Shown piece after piece: positions 8,335-15,818 of a DNA stretch of 64,000 bases (the stretch's first letter is position 1; the number at the start of each line of letters is the position of its first letter). The DNA is taken from NCBI RefSeq assembly GCF_041080655.1, contig NZ_CP163525.1, forward strand, positions 1,736,001 to 1,800,000, read 5' to 3'. Origin of the DNA: Streptomyces sp. CG4 (GTDB lineage: Bacteria; Actinomycetota; Actinomycetes; Streptomycetales; Streptomycetaceae). A program made the translations under genes and the position numbers. Under the pieces are notes generated by a model. The model was not told the origin of the DNA and did not search any database. It was given only the letters and a program-made list of their open reading frames with translations.

Positions 8335-9597
8335 ATGAATACTAAGACCGTCGTGCTCGTGGGAGTCCCGTGGAGCGTCCACGAACTGGACGACGCCGTC
8401 CGTGACGCGGCCACCCTCGGCGCCTCGCTCCTCGTCGTCGACACGCCCGAGTCCCTCGCGCAGATCGGCGAACAGACCGCCGTGCAGACCCGGACCGTCA
8501 AAGCCCTCGACCCGTTGCTCATCGCCGACTGCGTGCGCGACACCGAGCCGGCGACCGTCCTTGCCATCACCGAGTTCTCCATGGAGCTGGCCGCGGCCGT
8601 GCGCGAGCAACTCGGCATCCCCGGCACGCCGTCCGCCGTCGAGGCCCGCGTCCTGGACAAGGCGGAGACCCGCGAAGTACTGCGCGAGCACGGGCTCACC
8701 CAGGTTGGTTTTCACCGGAGTTCGCTGCTCTTCCCCGAGGACCTGCTCGGCGGCCTGGAGCCGCCGGTGGTGGTCAAGCCGCGATCGTTCAGCGGCAGCC
8801 ACGGCGTGACATTCGTCGCCGACCATTCCGAGCTGGCCCGCGTCTTCGACCCGTACGACCTGGCCGAGAGCAATCGTGACGAGCGTGACGCCCGGGTGGC
8901 TCACCTGGCCGGGGACCACCGTACGCACGAGGTCATCGTCGAGGAGTACGTGCCGGGCACCGAGATCAGCGCCGAGGGACTCGTCGTCGACGGTCGGCTC
9001 ACGCTGTTCAGCCTGACCGACAAGGTCAACACCGGCATGCCGCACTTCGAAGAAGTCGGCCACATGGTGCCCAGCAAGCACACGCAGGAGCGGGGCGCGC
9101 AGGTCGAGGAGTATCTGCAGGCCGTCGTGTCGGCGCTGGGCTTCGTCACCTCGCCGATGCACGCCGAGATCAAGCTGCTCGACGACCGGATCGAGCTCGT
9201 CGAGATCCACACCCGCTACCCCGGCGACCGCGTCGTCGAGCTGCTCCAGTCGGCGTACGAGATACGTCCGTACGAGGCGTACTTCGACGCGATGCTCAAC
9301 GGCCGGGCGCCGCGCCGGCCCCGGCCGACCGGCCACCACTACGGCGTGGGCTTCTTCAACGGCCCGACGGACGCTCCCTTCACCTGGCCGTCGTACGCCT
9401 TCCCGCACCCCGAGGCCGTCGTCTCGATCGACCTGGACCGTCGCCGGGCTCCGAAGGTCTTCGAGTACGAAGGTCTGCGCATCCGGTACTGGCGAGCGGG
9501 CCATGCCCTGTTCGCGGCCGAAGAACACGCCTCCGTCCACGAGAACATCAGCTTCCTCCTCCACAACACGCCCGGACAGAACGGTTCCGGAAGCTAG
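8335..9597 (+). CDS. ATP-grasp ligase, probable dipeptide/amide-forming enzyme
   Basis: Translation is taken from ATG 8335 (MNTKTVVLVG), about 420 residues; an in-frame ATG at 8320 and a TTG at 8314 are alternatives. ATP-grasp elements are seen in order: VVVKPRSFSGSHGV (nucleotide loop), HEVIVEEYVPGTEISAEG and HAEIKLLDDRIELVEIHTRYPGDR. The last resembles the metal-binding loop of L-amino-acid ligases, but has EIH rather than the usual EIN. Such enzymes form amide bonds through an acyl phosphate. In an NRPS-free cluster this is the best candidate for joining amino acids such as aminocyclopropylalanine to a second amino acid. That role is inference. Confidence 0.8.
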   Translation: MNTKTVVLVGVPWSVHELDDAVRDAATLGASLLVVDTPESLAQIGEQTAVQTRTVKALDPLLIADCVRDTEPATVLAITEFSMELAAAVREQLGIPGTPSAVEARVLDKAETREVLREHGLTQVGFHRSSLLFPEDLLGGLEPPVVVKPRSFSGSHGVTFVADHSELARVFDPYDLAESNRDERDARVAHLAGDHRTHEVIVEEYVPGTEISAEGLVVDGRLTLFSLTDKVNTGMPHFEEVGHMVPSKHTQERGAQVEEYLQAVVSALGFVTSPMHAEIKLLDDRIELVEIHTRYPGDRVVELLQSAYEIRPYEAYFDAMLNGRAPRRPRPTGHHYGVGFFNGPTDAPFTWPSYAFPHPEAVVSIDLDRRRAPKVFEYEGLRIRYWRAGHALFAAEEHASVHENISFLLHNTPGQNGSGS

Positions 9598-9639
9598 TGC
9601 CCCAACAGGCACTGGCCCGACCCCATGCGAGAGGAGTCC

Positions 9640-11061
9640 TCAGGTCGGTCGCCGCGAGTCCGACGGTACCGGCCGTGCGTGCACGGCCGGCTCGGCCGCC
9701 TCGCGCGGCAGCGCCAGGCAGGCTACGGCGCCGAGCGCGAGCGCCGCGATCGGCAGGACCGTGGCCGCGCGCATCGCCGCACCGCTGCCACCCGCCACCG
9801 ACCGCAGATCCTGCATCAGCGCCACGACGCCCGCGGTGAAGACCATCGCCCCCAGCTGTCGCGTCGTTTCCAGGATCCCGGAGGCCGCACCCGTCAATGC
9901 CTGGGGGACGTCGCGCATGGCGACCGTCGTCCTCGGCGCGATCGAGCAGCCGTTGCCCATGCCGACGACAGCCATCGGGGCCAGGAAGGCCGTCCAGTGC
10001 ACCGAGCCCGTCATCAGCAACGCGGTCCACAGGATGCCGACACCCTGTACGACCATGCCGGTCAGCAGGATGTACCGGCCCTCGATCCGGTCGGCCAGCC
10101 GGCCGGCGAAGAGGGCGATCAGCATGGACATCGCCGAGGCCGGTGCCAGGAGCAGCCCTGCCCGGAAGGCGCTCAGGCCCAGTTCCGACTGGAAGTACAG
10201 CGCGGCCACCACCGTGATGGCGAAGGTGGCTCCGGTGATCGAGGCGGCGATCCCGAGCGTCACGGTGTAGCTGCGGATCCGCAAGAGGGCAAAGGGCACC
10301 AGCGGATCACTGTCCTGGCGATGTCGCTGGCGGACGGTGAAGCCTGTGCCGAAGAGCGCGGCTGCCACCAGCAGTGCCCAGACGAGGGGGCCCCAGTGGT
10401 GATCCGCGCCGTTGGTCACGGCGTAGGCGAAGCAGGCGAGGGCCACCGAGGCGATACCGACGCCGAGCAGGTCCAGGGTGTGCTGCCGGCCCGTCCGCAG
10501 GTCCGGGACGATCGTCAGGCCCGCCACCACGACGAGCACGCCGATCGGCAGGTTGATGAGGAAGATCCACCGCCAGCCGGCCGCGTTGATCAACAGACCG
10601 CCGAGAGAAGGGCCGAGCACCGAGGCCACCCCGCCGATGGCGCCCCACACCCCCAGTGCCGTACCGCGCCGCTCGCGCGGGAAGGCGGCCACGATCAGGG
10701 TCAGGCTCTGCGGCATGAGCAGCGCGGCACCGGCACCCTGCAGCACCCGGGCGCCGACCAGGATGCCGGGTACCGTCGCGAGCCCGCACAGCAGGCTCGC
10801 GACGGTGAAGAGCAGGATGCCCACGACGAATACCTGACGCGGGCCGTAGCGGTCGCCCAAGCGGCCCGCGGTGATCAACAGTACGGTGATGGTGATGATG
10901 TAGCTGTTCAGCGACCACAGCACCTGAGGGAGCGTGGCGTGCATCGAGTCGATGATGCTGGGGATCGCGATGGTGACCATCGTCGAGTCCAGCAAGGTCA
11001 TGAAGTAGCCCAGGGACAACACGACCAGCGTTGCCCAAGGGTTGCCGCGCAGCCGACTCAC
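9640..11061 (-). CDS. MFS exporter, DHA2 (EmrB/QacA-like) family, probable product efflux
   Basis: The GTG start at 11061 overlaps the hydrolase stop (GTGA), giving 473 residues. Hydrophobic periodicity fits a 14-helix DHA2 drug:proton antiporter. Family motifs include LDSTMVTIAIPSI in helix 1, GRLGDRYGPRQVF (motif A) and RVLQGAGAALLMPQSL. It is coupled with the upstream alpha/beta hydrolase. As the only transporter in the cluster it probably exports the product and gives self-protection; no proteasome subunit resistance copy is in the window. Confidence 0.85.
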   Translation of the reverse strand: MSRLRGNPWATLVVLSLGYFMTLLDSTMVTIAIPSIIDSMHATLPQVLWSLNSYIITITVLLITAGRLGDRYGPRQVFVVGILLFTVASLLCGLATVPGILVGARVLQGAGAALLMPQSLTLIVAAFPRERRGTALGVWGAIGGVASVLGPSLGGLLINAAGWRWIFLINLPIGVLVVVAGLTIVPDLRTGRQHTLDLLGVGIASVALACFAYAVTNGADHHWGPLVWALLVAAALFGTGFTVRQRHRQDSDPLVPFALLRIRSYTVTLGIAASITGATFAITVVAALYFQSELGLSAFRAGLLLAPASAMSMLIALFAGRLADRIEGRYILLTGMVVQGVGILWTALLMTGSVHWTAFLAPMAVVGMGNGCSIAPRTTVAMRDVPQALTGAASGILETTRQLGAMVFTAGVVALMQDLRSVAGGSGAAMRAATVLPIAALALGAVACLALPREAAEPAVHARPVPSDSRRPT

Positions 11062-11867
11062 GCGCCCGCCGTCCCGTCCACGAAGTCGCGGAGCACGTGG
11101 ACGAAGCGGTCCGGTTCCTCGAGGAAGGGAGCGTGGCCACTCCGCGCGAACATCTCCAGCCGGGCATCGGGGAACGCACCCAGCAGCCATTTGCCGACCT
11201 CGGTGGGAAAGATGCGGCTTTTCGCCCCGTGCAGCAGCAACGTCGGCAGCGTCAGCGCACCGATCCGCTCGCGCCAGTCCTGGGCGAGGACCCCGCTCCA
11301 CAGGGCCAGCAGCGCCAGCCGCGACGTCTTCAGCGATTCGGCCAACAACGGCTGCAGTGCGCCGGGTTCGGGCTCGCTCCCGGAGGCGAAGCAGTTCTCG
11401 ATCAAGGCGGTGAGGTAGGTGTCCGGGTCGGTCCACTGCTGTTGGGTCGCCTGCAGGGCGCCGACCGCGTCCAGACCACCGAACGCCGCGTGCTCCCAGC
11501 CCTCCTCCCGCAGCAAGTGTGGCGACATCTCCACCGAGACCAGCCGGGAGACCCGGTCGGTCCCATACCGGTCGAGGTAGTTGTAGGTGACGGTCGCGCC
11601 GAGCGACCAGCCGACGAGCGTGACATCGTGCAGGTCGAGGTGCTCGATGACCTGCGCCAGGTCGGCCGCGGCGTCCTCGATGGTCCAGCCGAGCGGAGGT
11701 TCCGGGCTGGCCCCATGCCCGCGCAGGTCCACGGTGACAACGTCGTAGTCGGGACCGAGGCCGGCCGCCACCGGCGCGAAACAGTGCGAGGTCATTCCCA
11801 GGCCCGGGACGAACAACACGGTCGGACCGGCACCGGGACGCCGGACATGATGAATCACTTCGAGCAT
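11058..11867 (-). CDS. Alpha/beta-fold hydrolase
   Basis: The protein has 269 residues. Core elements are FVPGLGMTSHCF (oxyanion region), DLRGHG, the nucleophile elbow GWSLGA and the C-terminal histidine in RSGHAPFLEEPDRF. It overlaps the MFS gene by 4 bases. The substrate is unknown. In a cluster with a methyltransferase acting on a carboxylate it could remove an ester or hydrolyse a precursor, or open the beta-lactone for self-protection; both are inference. Confidence 0.82.
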   Translation of the reverse strand: MLEVIHHVRRPGAGPTVLFVPGLGMTSHCFAPVAAGLGPDYDVVTVDLRGHGASPEPPLGWTIEDAAADLAQVIEHLDLHDVTLVGWSLGATVTYNYLDRYGTDRVSRLVSVEMSPHLLREEGWEHAAFGGLDAVGALQATQQQWTDPDTYLTALIENCFASGSEPEPGALQPLLAESLKTSRLALLALWSGVLAQDWRERIGALTLPTLLLHGAKSRIFPTEVGKWLLGAFPDARLEMFARSGHAPFLEEPDRFVHVLRDFVDGTAGA

Positions 11868-12363
11868 GGTGAGAGCTCCAATCGATCCCCCCGGGTACGA
11901 TGATCAAAATATACGGCCAGTCCGCGAAATTACACTCCGGCAGATGATCAAACTTTCTTATATGCGACCGCCACGCAATCGCATGTCCCGAAGCGCCGAT
12001 AAACGAATTTTATAGACGCAGGTCACCGCACAATGCGCACCGCGCGAAGACACCAGAAGACCTTGCCCAAGATGACAAGAATCGGAGAGTTTCTGCCGCG
12101 AGAATCATTAACGGGCGGGGATTACCGGCTGAGCCTGGATTTGCCAGGTGGATTCCGTGGGGCTGGACAGGCAGGGTCACGGCCCGGGTGACCGACGATG
12201 CGCGCCCCGCCCCCGTGCCAGAGTCGCCCGCTGCCAGGCGCTCGGCTCCCTCCACCACCTGCCATCGGCCCCTGCCCAGCACGACACGCGAGCCACGCCA
12301 AGATCACGTCAGACCTGACGTAGTCCTACTAGGCTCAGTCACCCCTACTCCAAAGGAGTGAAT
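11868..12363. other. Long intergenic region upstream of the XRE-type regulator
   Basis: Almost 500 bases lie between divergent genes. The left part (11,880-12,060) is AT-rich and probably holds the hydrolase-exporter promoter. The right part contains the palindrome noted at 12306-12321. No protein-coding frame with convincing codon use was recognised. Confidence 0.45.
12306..12321. promoter_or_regulatory. Perfect palindrome ACGTCAG-AC-CTGACGT, candidate operator
   Basis: Seven-base arms are exactly complementary around a 2-base centre. The site lies 43 bases before the small ORF at 12364 and about 175 bases before the XRE-family gene. It is a plausible dimeric repressor site. Confidence 0.45.
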
Positions 12364-12492
12364 GTGGCCGTCACGCGCAACCGGCAAGCCCTTGGCATCA
12401 GAGCCTCCCTGGGCTTAGGACTCGCCCGCGAGGTGATGATCGCCAAAACGGTATCAGGGTGGGTGTCTTGTGACCTGCGCAGGGGGGTCTAG
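12364..12492 (+). CDS. Possible small ORF ahead of the XRE regulator (42 aa)
   Basis: The GTG at 12364 follows AAAGGAG at good spacing and encodes 42 residues (start VAVTRNRQALG, end CDLRRGV) up to TAG. The next ATG, of the XRE gene, is only 3 bases downstream, so it could be a leader coupled to that gene. The product is unrecognised and the evidence rests on the ribosome site and position only. Confidence 0.3.
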   Translation: MAVTRNRQALGIRASLGLGLAREVMIAKTVSGWVSCDLRRGV

Positions 12493-12495
12493 TCG

Positions 12496-13377
12496 ATGCG
12501 GGAGAACACCGAGTCGACCACGCGGGAGGCCCTGGCCGATTTCCTGCGCCGGAGACGTGACGCGTTGTCACCAGAGGTGGTCGGGCTGCAGACCGGTCAA
12601 CGGCGCCGGACACCGGGACTGCGCCGGGACGAGGTGGCGCGCCTGGCGAACATATCGACGACCTACTACGAACGGCTGGAACAGGGCCGTGCACCACAGC
12701 CGTCGGCCGCCATACTCGCCGGGCTGGCCCGCGCGTTGCGGCTGGACCCGGACGAGCGTGCCTACCTGTACCTGCTGGCCGGGCGCGCCGAGCCCGCAGT
12801 GGCAGTGGCGAAACCGGACGGCGTCGTCGATCCCGAACTGCTGTCGGTCATGCGGGCGATGGCGGCGACGTCCCCGGCGTTCGTCGTGGACGACCTCGCC
12901 ACCATCGTGGCGCAGAACGGTTTGCACGCAACGCTGTTCGGCGCCGCCGTCGGCCTGCCCGGCTGGGAAGGAAACATGTTCTGGTGCTGGTTCGGTTCGG
13001 GCCGCTGGCGGCGCTCGATGCTGAACTCGCCGGAGCACCAGGAGGCCATCGGCCGTAATTACGTCGCCTACCTGCGCGTCATCGTGGCTGAGCGCGGCCA
13101 CGACGCGGCCGCGGCAGCGCTGGTGGCCGATCTGTACATGGCGAGCGCTGAATTCTCGCGGATGTGGGACGAGCACCAGGTCTCCCGGGAGCCTTCTCCG
13201 GCCGTGAGTGTGCTGGTCGACGGCGTCGGCCGCCTGGACTTCGACCACGCGCTGATGATGAGTTCGCGGTCACGGCAGCGTCTGTTCTCACTTCACGCGG
13301 TTCCGGGCACACCCACCCAACAGCGGTTGACCAGGCTTTCAAACGTGCCGGGCGGTGCCGTATCCACGTATCGATAG
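12496..13377 (+). CDS. XRE-family (MmyB-like) helix-turn-helix regulator
   Basis: The product is 293 residues. The N-terminus has the actinobacterial XRE signature RRRTPGLRRDEVARLANIS followed by YYERLEQGRAPQPS, a helix-turn-helix at about residues 34-70. The remainder is the MmyB-like ligand-binding domain (PAFVVDDLATIVAQN, SPEHQEAIGRNYVAYLR). Such proteins are common pathway-linked regulators in Streptomyces. It probably regulates the neighbouring hydrolase-exporter or biosynthetic genes. Confidence 0.85.
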   Translation: MRENTESTTREALADFLRRRRDALSPEVVGLQTGQRRRTPGLRRDEVARLANISTTYYERLEQGRAPQPSAAILAGLARALRLDPDERAYLYLLAGRAEPAVAVAKPDGVVDPELLSVMRAMAATSPAFVVDDLATIVAQNGLHATLFGAAVGLPGWEGNMFWCWFGSGRWRRSMLNSPEHQEAIGRNYVAYLRVIVAERGHDAAAAALVADLYMASAEFSRMWDEHQVSREPSPAVSVLVDGVGRLDFDHALMMSSRSRQRLFSLHAVPGTPTQQRLTRLSNVPGGAVSTYR

Positions 13378-13651
13378 TGCGTGGCTCAGTCGCGCGATCG
13401 AACGTAGCGTTTCGCATGGCACCTGGACCGGTCGGGATCGAAGGGGAACTGTGGAATTTGTTCTCCCAGTCGTGCTCGCAGCCGGGTTCAGATTCGGCCA
13501 TTTGCAAGGATCCCACTTGACATCGTTGTCTCATACCGGGGCGATCCCGGGCAATCGAGAAAGTGGATCCTCCCGCTGTCCTGCCCCAATGGGCAGACCG
13601 GGGTGTTCTTCATCATTCGACCAGTATGACAATCTCAGATTGGTTCGAGTA

Positions 13652-13972
13652 ATGTGCAACAAATGTGAGCAGATACTTCCGCGCACCATCACCGCACCTC
13701 CGTACAGTCCGAGTGAGACGGTCGAGAACCGCCACGAAAGGCTGATCGCCTTACTGGCCGCCGGCCATACCGATGCCAGCGCGGCCCGGCGGCTCGGTGT
13801 CAGCCGTCGCACCGTGACCTACATGCTCCGCTCCATGATGGACGGGTTGGGCATCAACAACCGCTTCCAGCTCGGCATCGCCGTCGGCGCCCGCAGCCGT
13901 ATCTGCGCCACGTGTCCGACGCCGCGCCAACCCGCCATCACCAACATCGCACATGACCACGGTCGTTACTGA
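13652..13972 (+). CDS. Short LuxR-type helix-turn-helix protein (106 aa)
   Basis: The ATG at 13652 gives a 106-residue protein with only a DNA-binding domain: RLIALLAAGHTDASAARRLGVSRRTVTYMLRSMMDGLGINNRFQLG. It has no receiver or sensor domain. Cysteine pairs flank the domain (MCNKC at the start, CATC near the end), which may bind a metal or form disulfides. It lies among cluster regulators. The 5' extension of the same frame has poor coding character, so this start is preferred. Confidence 0.65.
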   Translation: MCNKCEQILPRTITAPPYSPSETVENRHERLIALLAAGHTDASAARRLGVSRRTVTYMLRSMMDGLGINNRFQLGIAVGARSRICATCPTPRQPAITNIAHDHGRY

Positions 13973-14090
13973 GAACACGCTCGATGAGCGTCCCGCCTGA
14001 GGATGTGCGCGAACCCGTTCTTCGTGAGAGTTAGTTCGGGTATTTCGGGGGATGTTCGAGGCTGCTTGCCGAATGCGAAAGTGACGACGT

Positions 14091-15026
14091 ATGAGTCCAG
14101 AACGAACAATCACGTCTCGTAACCTCGACGTGAATCAGCTGCGAACGCTGAGCACGATAGTGGAAACGGGGAGTTTCCGACGGGCGGCGGATGTGCTCGC
14201 ACTGACCCAGCCCGCAGTAAGCTATCATATTCGCCGCCTCGAAGCGGTCCTGCACGGACCGGTCTTCGTGCGGACCAGGGGCCGACTCGAACTCAGCGAC
14301 GCCGGCGAGGAACTGCTTTTCTATGCTCGCAAAATCCTCACCGTCAATGACGAGGCGATGGCCCGGCTGACTGCCCCGAGGGACGGCCTCCGGCTCACCA
14401 TAGGCGTCTCGGAGCAGTTGGAAGACGTCCTCCAGGACCTGCTCGCCGGCCTCACCCGCGCGCTGCCTCGGGTCACGCTGACCGCGCGGATCGGGGCGAG
14501 TGAGCACATCGCCGCGCGGACGGCCGAGCAGCAGACCGACATCGCCGTCATCATCAGCCGTTCCCGCGGTGAACGGAGCCGCTCGCTCGGCTCGCTGCAG
14601 TTGGCCTGGTACGCACACGACGCCGCAAGTCTGGCCGCCGGCCGTTCCCTTCCGATGGTGCTGCCCGCCGAGCCGTGCAATACGCGCACCCACATCGTCA
14701 GCGCCCTCGACCGCCAGGGGGTTCCGTGGCACGTTGCCTACGAGGGCCCCGACCTGGCCGGGCTGCGCGCGGCCACCCGGGCCGGGCTCGGCGTCATCGG
14801 CCTGCTCGCCAACAGCGGCGAGAAGTGGAATCTGACACCCGTCCCCCAAGGCATGCTCCCGTTTCATCCCGGGTCCGTGCCGGTCTCCTTCGTCCACGCG
14901 CCGGGCACACCGGCTGACGTGGTCGAGGCCGCGTTCTCCGTCGCCCAAGCGGCCCTCCGCCAGTTCCCGTTGGTCGACGAACCCGGACAGGTCCCCCTGA
15001 TGCCCAGCCTGACCAGCTCACCGTAA
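14091..15026 (+). CDS. LysR-family transcriptional regulator
   Basis: The protein is 311 residues with a LysR winged-helix N-terminus (LRTLSTIVETGSFRRAADVL, TQPAVSYHIRRLEA) and a periplasmic-binding-like effector domain. The conserved GLGVIGLLA segment near the C-terminus is typical. It is convergent with the M24 peptidase gene at the end of the biosynthetic operon. It is probably a pathway regulator; the effector is unknown. Confidence 0.85.
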   Translation: MSPERTITSRNLDVNQLRTLSTIVETGSFRRAADVLALTQPAVSYHIRRLEAVLHGPVFVRTRGRLELSDAGEELLFYARKILTVNDEAMARLTAPRDGLRLTIGVSEQLEDVLQDLLAGLTRALPRVTLTARIGASEHIAARTAEQQTDIAVIISRSRGERSRSLGSLQLAWYAHDAASLAAGRSLPMVLPAEPCNTRTHIVSALDRQGVPWHVAYEGPDLAGLRAATRAGLGVIGLLANSGEKWNLTPVPQGMLPFHPGSVPVSFVHAPGTPADVVEAAFSVAQAALRQFPLVDEPGQVPLMPSLTSSP

Positions 15027-15119
15027 CGTTCGAGTCATCGGCCGCCGCGGACCTCGCGGCGGCCGTACGGAGCAACTGGGCAGTTGGCTGCTTCCTTCGC
15101 CGCTGACGCTCGACGGGCG

Positions 15120-15815
15120 TCATCGGCCGAGGTCGAGCAACTGCTCGTAGAAGCCGCCGAACCCCCGGGACCGGTCGACGAGGTGGATCTCCAGAATCCA
15201 GTGGCAGAGCCGCCCGGCACGGTCGGGGCGGCGCATCGGTTCGTCGCTGCCGGTGGTGATGTAGTACTCGATGTCGTCGCCGTTGATGCGCTCGTGCGGG
15301 AACTCCCCGACCAAGTGTCCGGCGTGGCTGGCGCCGATCTCCCAGCCCGCCTCGCCGGCCAGCCGTCGTATCTCGGCGAACAGCTGCGCGCCGGTGACGT
15401 CGGGACGGTCGCGGAAGTAGCGGCGGCCGGCGTCGAAGATGACCGGCAGGTCGTCGCGGAGACGATGCTTGACCGGATCGTCACCGAGCACGTACGTGCG
15501 GCCGAAATCAGCCTCCCACTGTTCGAGGAGCGGCCCGAAGTCGCAGAACACGATGTCGTCCTCGGCGATCGGCCGGTCCGGGGGGTTCACGCGGTAGGGG
15601 TGCAGGGTGTTCGGGCCCGCGCGCACGATGCGCTTGTGCCAGAAGCGTGCGATGCCGAACATCTCGTGCGCCAAGTCCCGGATCTGATCGCTGAGTTCCC
15701 GCTCACCCTTCCCGGCGACGATCAGGTGTCGGCGCCCGATCTCCTCGAACAGCTCCTCCGCCTTGGCCTGTGCGTCCAGGAGGAGCGCCGCGCGCCTTGC
15801 CTCGTTGTCGTCCAT
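15120..15815 (-). CDS. M24-fold metallopeptidase-like protein (Xaa-Pro aminopeptidase/creatinase fold)
   Basis: The 231-residue protein shows the M24 metal-site order: DIVFCDFGPLLEQWEADFG with two Asp, GHLVGEFPHE with His, and ILEIHLVD with Glu. The size matches short single-domain M24 members. It is the last gene of the divergent operon, 3 bases after the oxidoreductase stop. It could trim a peptide intermediate, remove an N-terminal residue from the final dipeptide, or act on a small substrate. It has no assigned role in the known pathway logic that I can recall. Confidence 0.78.
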   Translation of the reverse strand: MDDNEARRAALLLDAQAKAEELFEEIGRRHLIVAGKGERELSDQIRDLAHEMFGIARFWHKRIVRAGPNTLHPYRVNPPDRPIAEDDIVFCDFGPLLEQWEADFGRTYVLGDDPVKHRLRDDLPVIFDAGRRYFRDRPDVTGAQLFAEIRRLAGEAGWEIGASHAGHLVGEFPHERINGDDIEYYITTGSDEPMRRPDRAGRLCHWILEIHLVDRSRGFGGFYEQLLDLGR

Positions 15816-15818
15816 GTC

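Noticed and set aside
9625..11418. A 597-codon plus-strand frame opposite the MFS and hydrolase genes
   Set aside because: The composition is that of a shadow frame (Arg/Gln/His-rich) and no family pattern is seen.
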